This document shows positions 38,401-50,489 of a stretch of 64,000 nucleotides of DNA, one piece after another; positions within the stretch are counted from its first letter, which is position 1, and every line of letters begins with the position of its first letter. The position numbers and the translations under genes were made by a program. The stretch covers positions 78,499,538 through 78,563,537 of the forward strand of contig NC_044004.1 of assembly GCF_900496995.4 (NCBI RefSeq). The letters are read 5' to 3'. This DNA is from Aquila chrysaetos chrysaetos (taxonomy: Eukaryota > Chordata > Aves > Accipitriformes > Accipitridae). The notes below the pieces were generated by a model. That model worked only from the letters and a program-made list of their open reading frames with translations. It searched no databases and was not told the origin of the DNA.

Positions 38401-40129
38401 GATACCATCTGTTTTGCTGCAAAAGTGCTGTCCTACAAGCCAGGATTGTTTTTGAGAAGGCTTAAGGATATTTGCACGTAACATATACATTCATAAAAGG
38501 CTTCTAGAAATTTAGTAGAGATACAAACAAACTTCTAGAAATTTGTCTGTGCCCTGTAGGGTGCTTAAAGCTCAAACCAAGACCTGAAAGATGTCTGCTG
38601 CCTGAAAAATGTTACTTGAATTTTGTTGACAGATCAGCCGTCTGTGGAATACAAAGCTTTCTACAAAAAGCTCTTATTTCCTTACATTTTCCTTTTTTTT
38701 TTTTCCTCAAAACAGAAACTTCTGCTGATTTCTCATTCTTTGGAAAAATAATCTTAAAACCTTTGCCGCAAACATCATCCATTTATGTCACTTGCTGGTG
38801 AAAAAGGGGGAAACCTCAACTTGAAATGTTCCCACAAAAAAAAAAAAAAAAGGTATTTCAAGCCATATCAAAAGAAACAACTTCAGAGCTTCAGTAATGT
38901 ATACAAGTATTTGTGTGTTTTTTGAAGCAGACCTGTGTAGCTGGACAGCAGAAGCACTCTGTATGTGTGTGTGTTGGGGATGAGGGTGAGGCTTGGAGAT
39001 ACTCAGCAGAACTTTTAATTCTTAGTTTTTCTCTAGTCTGCTCTCATTTGCAAAGGTGCCCAGATTCAGATAAGAATGTAAAAACTCCAGGTGCCAGTAT
39101 AAGTCCTTTCCCTCCTTCACAAAGAAGAAATCATTCATCTGCCTCTGTGTTTTTTCAGTCGTCGTGTACTCATTGCTATATAATTGCTGATCTATAGAGT
39201 TACCACTTTCAGGCTTAAGTTCGATGTCAGCACAGTGTCAGTCCATCCATTTCTTCTATTGCTAACAGAAGATGCCTTGTCTCACAGAGCATAGCCAGAT
39301 TTTTTTACAGATGTCCTTTTATTAAGCACCTGGATAGAAACATGTAATTAGGACCAACTGCTGAAGACTAAGTCTTCCTTGATTTCAAAAATCTTGTTCA
39401 CATTCAGAAAGCCTTAACTTATTTTTTATACACACTGACACAACCTTTCCCTTCTCATCCAAAATAAATCCCTGCAGCTACATATCACACTGGCCTATAA
39501 CCTTTCTGGTCCCATTGCACAATGGCCTTACCATGTTTTCTTTTGATTTTTTTTGTTTTTGTTTGGTATAATCCAAGTTAGCCTCCTATAAATTTACTTT
39601 GATACCTAGTTCTGTTCAGGATTTTTCTTTCTTTTACATCTATAAATCTAGCTGTTTGTACTATCACTGTTCAAGCAGTTCTTGTGGGTGTGATGTATTT
39701 TTCCCAGTTGTTACTAGCTAATTATTGTATGACTTTGAAAGTGGCATATCTTGGAATTTTTTACTGTTGTGAATTTATGGATATTTTTCTTTGTATGATG
39801 GTAACAGTGAACACTAAATACAAAGTTAGAATGAAGCAATCATATTTAAAATACTGTATCACCATTTTCTGATACAATCTTATATGGTGCCTCTAAGAGG
39901 TTTGCTTGGGAATATATGTAAGCAGTGTAGCTCATTGGGTTCAGTTGCTGTTTGTGGAATATGGTCAGTTTATGAAAGGGACTCTATCCTAAAATGACAT
40001 AATATTTTGCTTACATTGAAAGACTTCTTTAGCTCAGCACTCCTTTCTTAAAGGACAATCTCTTTTTTTAAGTTTATGGTTGAAATCACTTTATAGCTTT
40101 CTAGTTTTTGTTTAATCTTTCCAATGGCA

Positions 40130-40560
40130 GCACTCATTTTTTCTGAATTAATCACACCAGGGTTTCTTGGAAGTCTTTCTCATCAGGTAAGTTTACTGTT
40201 CCCTTGCTGATGGTCCTTGTCTCCTCTATCTGTAATCTTTTCCAAACGTGCATGATTAAATTGCATGCAACATTTCATCTGAGGCTTGAACAGTGCCTCA
40301 TAGAATAAATACTAGTCTTTCCTGACAGCTATATCTTTGTTTGCTCAGTTTGCCAGAATACAAACGCCTTTGGATGCTTAACTTTCTCCTTGTATAGAAT
40401 TCACGATGTGTGAGTATAAACATGTACTTTCATGCCTGGTCTTCAGATCTGATATGATTTTGCCTACATCTTAAACTTACACCTTTAATCACATTCAATT
40501 TCTTATTTAGACCATCTCTACCCCCTGCCCCTGAGCAAAGCCTTAATGAAATAGTTTAAA
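40130..40560. repeat. Possible very old interspersed repeat (CR1/L3-like)
   Basis: The block reads on the + strand through pieces such as TTGCTGATGGTCCTTGTCTC, TCCAAACGTGCA and CATCTGAGGCTTGAACAGTG, ending with TTACACCTTTAATCACATTC. Their order resembles a repeat that I recall as abundant in turtle and bird genomes, in the antisense direction of a LINE. Divergence is high and I cannot confirm the family. It may instead be unique sequence. Confidence 0.3.
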
Positions 40561-40955
40561 ATTGAAGGCAAGGTGTCAACAATTCTCTTGTTATGTCTTG
40601 GAAACATGTAAGAAGGATTTCAGGCTTTTTCAGTGCACTTGTAGCTAATTTGTAAGTCCATTTCATTTTCCTATCTGAAATAGGTGTCCTTGCTACTTGT
40701 ATTTATACCACCTTCATAAATATTCTAATGTATGTACATACAACTGTTACAGGATCAGACATAGTCTTCCAGTAGTATCACAGGTGCATTGTTTTATTTA
40801 AACTTTCTGCTTCAACAGTTTGTTCAAGCAAAAATTCTACAAGATTGAACTGTATTTTCCACCGCTGAAGAATGAATTCTTAACTGAATAAATAAAGTAG
40901 AAGTGCATTGACTTACACATCTGTCCCACTGGAGGGGGAAAAGAGTTTGAATGGC

Positions 40956-40978
40956 TTTTTTTTTTTTTTTTTTTTTTT
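40956..40978. repeat. T homopolymer, 23 bases
   Basis: It is an uninterrupted T run. No TTTATT hexamer lies just downstream to suggest a minus-strand retrocopy tail. Confidence 0.9.
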
Positions 40979-43900
40979 AATGTAGTGCAAGCCAGTCTTT
41001 GCAGACAGATATTTGCTGATGAAGTTAGAATAGTAATAACTTGTGAAAGTATTCACTGTTCACAAATAGTGAATAGTTAACAATACAACTATTTTAGGAA
41101 AGATAAATCTGTTTGTAAAAAAAAAAAAAAAGGTCAATAGATTTTTTTTTTTAACATAACTTTACTTCTTAATTACTTTTTTAGGGTGTATTCATTTGGG
41201 ACTCTTCCTGATGGACTCCCTTAAGCTGTGAGTCCATCTGGCAAAGTTGCTCATGGTCATACTGCAGTGAAGCTCTTTATATTATGAATATTGAAGGTAT
41301 TTTTTACTTTGCTCATACCTCCAGGAACTTAACTGATTTAAATCCTTGTTGCAGTGATTATTGTAAATAAGAAGTGTTTGCTTCAGAGGCCAAGTTTGAG
41401 AGAGTGATAAAGGGGCCTGAAGGTTTCTTAAATTTTTACAAAAAATTTACAAACTTATGCCTCTGCTTACTAATACCCAGAAAACTAAGCCCCTGCTGGT
41501 GGACAAAGTCAGGACTAAAATTCCTGTTGATTTCAGAGCAAGAAGTAGAGTTTACGAGTAACAGAAACTCCAGGATAAACCAAACCTGAACGACTACTGT
41601 TTGCAGCACAGTCTGAAGTAAAGCATTCAACAGAGGTGTGATGAAAAGCTAGCAGTATGAATACTGGAAATGTTATTGGTCAGGTTGGAGCTTATATGCT
41701 TTCTGCTGTGGAGCAGATTTGATTTCAAGATAGGTGGAGGAAGGGGTGTAACTATGGTAAGATAAGTGTCCTAATGAATATATATTGAGTTGGCATCTAG
41801 ATGGAGGCAGTCTCTTTGCATGGAAATGTGTACCCATAATGAAATGTCTGAGTAGATAACATAGAATTGGGTAATAAATTAAAAAACAAAACAAGAACAA
41901 TAATAAACTATGCTGTACTGTGAAAGATCTGCTCTACAAATCAGCTCTAACAAGCTTATGAATTGTCTAATCTTCATTTTAGATGTATTTCTCTAGTGTC
42001 CAGATTCTGCTGTGAAGGGTGAGAAAGCTGCTAACTGGCCTGTGTTGGATCCACTCAGTGAAGAGGCTGAATTATAGTTCTCAGTTTGTATGAGGGCTAC
42101 TTTCTGTACTCTGCTTTTTGATATTCCAGTGACATCTCTGGGAACCTTGTGCTTTCGTAGAGTCACTGAACTCTGCAATTATTGATTCCTTAAGATCACG
42201 CTTTCCTAACAATCAGCTTTGTTTAGTGGGAAGTTGAGGTTTGACTTCTGCTTTTGCCTTTGCTCCTTTCCTTTTTCTCGCCTCATCAGTTTGTTTTACT
42301 TTTTCACTTCGTCTCTGTCCTTTTTTTTTTCTATTGCTTTCCGTGAAGCAATTCCCTGAGTTCCCTGTGACCCCCTGTTACATCTTTTATACAGATTAGA
42401 ATAACCAGGCAATGAATTTTGATGAAGAAGTGAAGCAGTGCTGGGTTTTAGAATTTGTATTCCATTAAGGCTGACTCTCAGATCTATGAACTGCATTTGC
42501 AGTCCTTGTTTCATGCTGTCTGCACCCTTGGGAAGACTTTGCTCGCCATACTGGTTACATTTGGCTTGCATATGGTAAGAAAACTTGCAGTTAGACACCT
42601 GCACTTACCTAAGAAAAAGTTTGCATGTATTAGGGGAGCTGGAGATCCACTAAGAGGAGTGCATGCAGCTGTCAGGCAGACACTTGGCATCAGGCCTGAG
42701 TGCAGCGGTAACGACAGTGAAGGTGGTGAGATGGGGCAGCATGGAAAGATGTTCAGCAATGCATGATGTGGGCCGAGCCAGGCAGCACTGGTAGAGTTGT
42801 TAAGGCCTCTGTAGTAAAATAGATCAGCTCCATTTGACATCATTGGCATAAACGAGATGTTTTCTGCCTTTCCGTCTGGCCCATTGAGTACATGAAGAAA
42901 ATGTAACTTGCATCAGCTCAAGCTTCCAGGTGCTTATTAATGCTCTCTTCCTGGTAGCTTGTGTGTAGTGTATATATTATTTCTGAATTTGACTTTATAT
43001 GTTTCTATTGACATTCTATTTCTAATGCTACTAATTGACATATTTCTATTTATATATTCTATTTCGAGTTTACATATTTCTAATTCCTAGGAAATAAGGC
43101 TTCTCAGTGATGTGCCAGCTGCACTGGGAGAGTTGATTTTTCTTGCTTCAAATAAGAAGTGTAGATGTCCTTCTTGATTGTACAGATGACAGCTAAGCTA
43201 TGGCTTATAAAAAGGCCCAGTAACTTTCTTCTGGGAGTCTGTAAAATACGCTCTGTGTAGTGTCTTGTGTGTGTGTGACAACAGAAATGTAATGTTCTTC
43301 TGTTCCTTGCCTCTAACATATGGTTTCCATAGACACATCTGTTAAGCACTCGACTTAGCTATTACCGGGTTTGGTCCATAGCTGGAGAGTCTTAAAGACC
43401 ATGCGATCTGAGAACAAACAGCTAGAAAATACGTAGCATCTCCATGGGTAAAGTATAAAAATATATCCTACTAAATATCATATTAAAGCTGCATCCTCAG
43501 TCAGACTTGAATTGTGAAGAGGAGATTTGTGGCAAAAACCTGTGGAAAAAATCTCTTTGCCTATTGCAACTCCGTATGGTTGTGTTGTGTCCTCGCTCAG
43601 GCTGTAGATGGCACCGTTGCTGCACACGAAAAGCCGTCTTGGGTTTGCTCTTCAGTCACTTTACTCCCAAGAGAATTGTTATCCTACAGGCTTTTGAAAG
43701 CGTGTATTTGATGATAGGATTTGGTAGGGGTTTGATAGAGCTCCCCTCTTCCTAGAATTAGTATTGGGAAGAAACAGGGAGAGAGGTGTTGGATTTTTTT
43801 TTTCTTTCCTTTGTACAATGGTGCTTTGAAATGCATTGGTTATACAGCTCTCTTTCTGTGATAGTGCTAATAAAGACTGGGTCTGTTATTTTGGTTCCAA

Positions 43901-44622
43901 ATGAGAGCTGCATGTGACGAGGAATTTCTTAAAGGATTTCCTTATTTTCATCTTCAGGGTTTCTGTGATATTTTCCGTGATACTGCTAACAAGGCTACTA
44001 TAGCCATGATGTGTTTTGGAGGATACTGAAGTTGAAAGCCTACACTTTTTCCAATTTTGCCAGCTTAAACATCTAAATCCAGTCTTGGAACTTTAAAATT
44101 ATGTTTTTCCTTGCAGAAAGAGGATGTCACTGGCAGGAAAGGGAATGGGTGTGCTTCGATATGAGGGAGGGTGCAGTATGAGGTCCTTTGGGCTTAGCCA
44201 TAGCCTGAAACAGTGAGAGGACAAAAACCTGAGCTAAGGAATTAGAGCTGATGAGTGACCAAGGATCAACAGTATAAACAATCCAATAGAAATTGGTTTT
44301 ATTGGGGTTTTTTGCGTCTTACCTGAGATGCTTTAAATTTTCTCTTCTGAGACGAGCATCTGAAAGTCATCCCCTCTGCTTTGGAAAACTTCTGTTTTCC
44401 AAAACAAACAAATACCACAGTTGGGTCAGTTTGTCTTGTTTTTGAAATTGAGCACTTGAAACATAAATTAGTGAATGGATCTACAAAAAAATAGAGATCT
44501 CTGAAATCCTTCAGACAACTAATTTCCAGATTCCCTGGAGTGTACTAAAAGGCCCATAGCTGTAGACATCCTGCTTCCTGAATCTGGTGATATAGTGCCG
44601 GGAAGCCAAAGGGGAAATGGAA

Positions 44623-44644
44623 GGGGGGGGGGGGGTGGGGGGGG
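44623..44644. repeat. Long G run (13 G, T, 8 G)
   Basis: It holds twenty-one G residues interrupted by one T, preceded by GGGGAAATGGAA. It is a strong G-quadruplex motif and an unstable homopolymer. It lies in otherwise AT-rich intergenic sequence. Confidence 0.9.
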
Positions 44645-46342
44645 ATAAAGAATTATATAGTAGGAATCAGGAGAAATCTTAGTTCTGAAATGGTGAACTT
44701 ACAAATGTAAAGGGTCTCAGTGATCTGTTTTTATTACAGTCTCCGCAGGTATTCATTAAAACATGTTAAGCACAAAAAAAGCCTCTAAAATCTCAAAGAG
44801 AGTGGGGGAACATTGCTATTAAAGTTAAAAAAGCAAAAAATACCCTTGGGTAGGAAGCAAATTCAGCACCTGGTCAAGATCAGCTGTAAAATACAAGTCT
44901 TGGCATAGTGGTACAAGTTAAAGATCCACAAATACTAGGGCAAATGAACAAATTATTATTTGAGCCTGTCAAGAGTGTAAATGGAGGATAAGAATTCAGG
45001 CTATCCAAGGTAACACAAACCATAAGAAAAAGTGGGAAGTCTTTGTCATAATTTGCACCATGCTCGTGAAATGAAGTTCTTCAAAGAGTTGTTGACATAT
45101 GTTTATATAGTTTGAAGTGGAATAAAACCACATTACTGATGAGGGGGGGAGGAGCACAGAAGGACATAGCTAAAAAAGTGGCTTGTTTTGTTTGTTTGCA
45201 AAGTAACCTGAAGAGGCAAAGGAACTTGCTGAGTTTACAGTAAGCAGCTATTTTGAATGGAAATAGTTGATAATCACATGAAAAACAAGGTAAACAGTGG
45301 GTTGTGGTGGGGTTTTTTTTGTTTGTTTGTTTTGGTTTTTTTAAGGAACATATTAAGGAAATGTTACTTTTCTTAGCATGTGGTGTTTTTCTCTCCAAAG
45401 TAAACTTGCACAGTTTTGAGATTAAAGAGAAGAATATCAAGAAAGCCATTAATTCATTCATCAGCTAGAAAGTGGATCCAAACCACAGCCAGCAGTAAAG
45501 GAAGCTTTAGTCCTACTGGTTTTCCTTGGTACAAATTTGGGTTGGATGTTCTTGGAAAGCAATGATATTTCAGTTTGTCACAGGTGCTTGTTCCAGTCAA
45601 TGGTTATGGGCAATGCCATTTTGCTTCCACTGCTTTTGCAGTAGCCATCTTATTACTTCCTGTTTTTTAATATATTTTAGAGATCACAAATGCTCCTGGA
45701 GATTTTGTTCCTAGAAGCTGTGCTGCAGTTGTTGGTATCTGGTTCATTTATGTCTGACAGATGACCCTGAGCTATCGAGAAACTACCTCTGCATAAGACA
45801 CATGAAGCCTTATGCTAAATTGCCTTATTTTTACTCATCCATGCAGAATAACTTAGTTGCTTATTCTAGGAAATGTAAAATGACTGCTTCTTAGGGATTG
45901 TATTTGGACACGTTATAGGCTGTTACTACTGGTATATATAACATGGTTATAATGTACAAATCAATCAGATAAAACACACTAACTCCACCTGAGACCATAG
46001 TCACATTTTGTATTAACTGCATACTGGGTAAATAGACCCAATATGATATATGTGCTATACTTTTTATTAAATAGTTTCTATATTATGCTAATGTGTATGT
46101 ATATATATTATATATCCTAAACTTCTTGTTCCATAAAGCCAATATTTGCCCCATAAGAAAGATGGCACACAAAGCCCTCTTATTTCCCATGTATAAGCTA
46201 GTTACAGCTATATTCCCAATTTAAGTGGAGACATTTTAAATTTGATTTTTTTTAATCTATTTTAGCTAGAAGTCCTTCCTATGTAAAATTTCTAATGGCA
46301 TTTAAAATTATTTGATGTTTAAAGGCTATGCATAAATATAGA

Positions 46343-46363
46343 TTTTTTTTTTTTTTTTTTTTT
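46343..46363. repeat. T homopolymer, 21 bases
   Basis: It is a T run followed by a pyrimidine-rich CCTCTTCTTCCCTCC stretch, making a polypyrimidine tract of about 40 bases. A splice acceptor is not obvious after it. Confidence 0.85.
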
Positions 46364-49047
46364 CCTCTTCTTCCCTCCTCCTTTGATCATGTGCATGTGA
46401 CTTGGTGTTAGCCAGCACAGCTGTTTCTCGGAGTGGAACTGCCCATAGAGAGCGAGCAGCCTCCCTGCAGGAGTGCTCAGAAGTCTTTTCTCAGCTGCTC
46501 TGAACTCTTTGCTCCTATGTGGAAAGTCTCTTCAGTCTCAAAAATAGTCATGGGAAGCACTGGGAGTGTCCTCTTTCTAGCTTTCCTCCCAGTCTTTTAT
46601 TCAGTTGTTCTAAGCATAAAGGCAGCATGTAAACCTTCCAGTTCTATCATACGGTTCTAAGCCTTTTGTGGGTGGCCAGCAGCTAAGCACCCACACAGCC
46701 GCTTCATCACTTCCCTCAGTCTTTATTGCTGAGCATGTTTTTGGGAAGCTTTGTTAAGTTTTGCTACCCAGAAACATCTAGTTAGACATGTCATGAGGAC
46801 CTTCTGCTGTTTTTTCAAGCTCTTCCTTACACAAAATACTTGCTGAACCATTGTCTTAAAGCTGTATGAGTGCCTTTAAAGGGCAAAATTGGCTGTTCAG
46901 ATATGACCTTTTAGAGATGTTTTCCTGGCACAATCTTTTATTTCAGGATCTGTAAGGACAGAATACAACACTTTAGTAGACTTAAGCCTGAAGCATGAAT
47001 CCACAGCCCTAATTCTGTGCAACTTAGTGCGGTTTTGTGATGACAAAATGGCCAAAACCCCATGTGGTTTCATTCTTGTTTAAGAGTTTCGTTGTCCAGG
47101 CTGGATTGTGTAGTGAGGGCAAGGTTCATTAGCAGTTACATTGCCTGCTATTGCTTTGCAAAGATTTGATGGGTTGTCTTGGTCTTCCTGCTTCTTGTGA
47201 AGAATGAAATGAGGGGGAAATGATCATTTAAGGATTCTATCAAAGAAATAAGGGACAGTCCCTAAAAGCTAAAAATGAGTCAACTTAGGTCAGTCCTATG
47301 GATCACAGCATGGGCATGTAGGACTTGGCTGCTTGCACCATGTGGGCATTCTTTGGAAGCTGACATGTAGCATAAGGGTGAGGTGAGGTAACTGATTTCT
47401 GCAGCAGTTAACTACAGTGCACTGGCTGCTAGGCAATAATCAATGTAAGTCACTACAGCTGGTGTACTTGAGTCTTTTGGGAGCAGGTGCGTGCTAGGCC
47501 AGTGATATACCTCTGAACTGTTCATCTGTGAGTAAATTTGTCATCTACTAAGGCTGTAAATCATTGATTTTTAAGAGAAAAGGAAAAATCAGGCACTGAA
47601 ATGTAATTTCTGCTTGGGAGCTCTGTGTCAAATATGGTTTTCAAATGTTAATTAACCCTTATCTCAAGTGAGATGTGATTTTTTTCAAGAAAGGGAAATA
47701 TGGGGAGAGGTGGAAGGTGGAATAACTTTTTTGTCCAACACAGTAGTTTTGAATTCATACTTTGTTCATACAGTGTTCAACAGAAGGGGCCTTAAGTGAT
47801 AACTGTAAATGAGGATACTATCATGATATCATCATATCTGATGATAACAGATATTTGCAAAACATCTCTAGCTTTCGGGGATAGGTGTGACTGGTAAAAG
47901 ATGGGTATAAAACTGTGAATGATGAAAATAAAATAAAATGAGACAAAACATCTATCCTGGTATTAGCGTGGAACTGAGGCAGAGCTGATTGATTTTGCTC
48001 CTCTTTCTATATTAGGAGTCTGAAAAGGGGGGCAGCACATCTTGTGCTGACTCCCGCTATGTAAAACGTAAAACCCATTGCAAATTTTTTGAGGTAGTTC
48101 ATTAAAAGTTGATGCCTAAAGTTGATTTGCATTCCCCTTTGATCTGTATGTACTTGGTTCATTCACTGTTCAAATTATTGCCTTGCTGCTTAATAGGCCA
48201 CAACTTAAAGGATAGCACTGCACAAGCACGCTTCTGCTCAAACATTAACTCTTTTTTTTCCCATGTTTTCAGAGCTGTCTGTAACATGCTTCATAGGAAG
48301 GGGAAGCAAAGACTGGGGAGGCTGATGCATCTCTAGTGACACCTTGTGGGATATTTCACATGGTCGTCTATAACTCATTTTCGAGGAAGAAGTAAACTGA
48401 AAGGCTTGTTGGGCAAAAAGTTGCCCAAATACGCCACATGGGATACGGTTAAACTTCTGCACCTGTCTATAGTTTTTCAGGATTGTCTTTGTAACTTGTA
48501 GTTAGTAAGCAGGATGAAATATACAACATCGAAGATGCTATTTGGCAACGAAGGACAGCAGAGAACTGAAAGATGATACTTTTGTTGTCAGATTTTATGG
48601 TGATTGTTGGATTTTCCTTCAATGCAGTTTCTACAATTACTACTTTATGAGCCAAATCTTCAGGTTTAAACTTGAGATTTCAGAACTGATGAAGCAAATT
48701 ATTTGAATCAGTAGTTAATCAAATCAGCTAAGCAGAAATCTAGCAATTGTTAGGATTTTCATTGCTATAGAAATTCCATTTCTTTATACATTACAAGCAA
48801 ACAATATTAGACTAGTTGTCCTAATTTTAACTGATTTAATTGTTGTTGATATTCTCTACTGTTGTCTCTTGCAATAATTTGTGCTTGAACTCCAGCATAA
48901 AGTCTCACTTTATACCTTTTTAATTAGAATGCTGGAAAGAGACAGCTATACAAACTTGCCTTTGGGTGAAAACAAAGCTGAAATATTTGCATGTTTTTTA
49001 TTTTTTAACCAGTTCAGTTTAAAGTCTGATGCTACCTCCTCAAGACA

Positions 49048-49113
49048 TCCTTAAACATAATCAAAGTGATTTCTTCATTATCCTTAAACATGATCTAAGT
49101 GATTTCTCCATTC
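49048..49113. repeat. 33-bp imperfect tandem duplication
   Basis: The unit TCCTTAAACATAATCAAAGT... at 49048-49080 is repeated at 49081-49113 with a handful of substitutions, at a period of exactly 33. It is older than the 3091 duplication judging by divergence. The period is a multiple of three and the + frame 49029-49232 stays open through both copies. No protein similarity is recognised. Confidence 0.8.
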
Positions 49114-50447
49114 TTCTCAACATGCAGTTTTACTTACATAGATCAAAAAGTTCGTATTTACTCCTACAGTCCAGAAATGGATTTGAGTTTCCTCAGGTAC
49201 TAGTCAGGACTGTGCAATTCATTATGCACTGACAATGTCTGTACAGGGATCTAGCGTTTTGCTCCTCTCTTGAATTGTCTGATCTCGTACTTGGGCCTTC
49301 CAACAGACTTAGCAGGTTGGCATACTCCATGAGTGTGCTGGGTACGTTGCCTTGTAAGAAAAAATTTTGCTGTTGCTACAGAGGCAGTTCAGATGGAGAG
49401 TCTGTACCCTGGTAAATAGGACTTCTGCTGTTAGTAGTAAAAGGTTATAGGTGTTGTACTGGCCTGACAATGGAGTGTCTAAGGGCTTGTCTGGCTTTTA
49501 GCTAGCTTATGCTGTGGATGTTGCTTAATAGGCAATTGTTTATTCCTGATGTATCTGAGCTTTGCTCTGTAAAAACTATATAAATATCTGAGAACCTAGA
49601 TGTAATTGTTTAACAAACAATAATCCTTTATGTTACTTGGGACTGGGGTGTACTGTGTTGTAATTTGAAACATAAGCTGGTAGCTGAGTATGAGTGCTGT
49701 CTGTGTTAAGAAAACATAAACATAACCCAGAGGGACCCCTAATATCGGTGATGAACACCTCCCAGTGAAGAACTTGGGATGCTGCTGATAAACTGCTGTA
49801 CCCCACTGGTGTTTCAGCACGAAGAAAACTGGTGCTGTTGCCTTCAGGACCCAGAGGGACACTGAAAGAGTGAGTATAATGCCAGAGAAGAAAAAGAGTA
49901 GGTACTAGGAAGTTTGTATATGTAAATCTTAACTGTATTATTAACCAAAAGTGTAAGTGGACTAATAATAATAACTTGTGTTCTAGTTAGATTGCTAAGA
50001 TTCTAATTAGATTAACTGTTTCCCTGGATATTAGACTGGTAGCATATACAGTACTCTTTACTGAACAGCTGAAAGTAATTACTGTTCTTACTGAATTCCT
50101 TGGTTATACAATCAGACCCTCAGTCCTGCTCCCTGGAACAAAAAAAGTACCAAAACTTTTAACTGATCTTTCACAAACAGCAATTAAAGTGGAAACTCTG
50201 TAAATAGTCTCCTGGCTTTTGATTTTTGACACAGGCTTTTTTTTTTTTTTTCTTTTTCCTAAGGTGAAAGGTTAAAGTGATTTGAAGGAACTTCACCATG
50301 CAGACCCAGCTAATTCAATAAGACTTCAAATTAGACTGGTCTTCTAATAACATATTCTCAGCAAAGAGCAATAGAGGGAATGCATCTGAAATAAGCGGGT
50401 CCTGTAGACTTATAACTGACACTGAAGCTTATTTTTAACTTGAAACA

Positions 50448-50489
50448 TTAAACACAATACAGGCCAGCACCAAAAAAAAAAAAAAAAAA
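50448..50489 (+). other. ATTAAA hexamer followed by an 18-A tract
   Basis: ATTAAA at 50448-50453 is followed 18 bases later by 18 uninterrupted A residues at 50472-50489. This is the spacing of a polyadenylated transcript end. The upstream few hundred bases show no recognised gene, and no target-site duplication was found. It is weaker than the 8.65-kb case because the hexamer is the variant form. Confidence 0.2.

Noticed and set aside
45081..45461. 126-codon minus-strand frame
   Set aside because: It runs antisense through a (GTTT)-rich low-complexity stretch giving a Lys/Asn/Thr-rich segment, with no domain.
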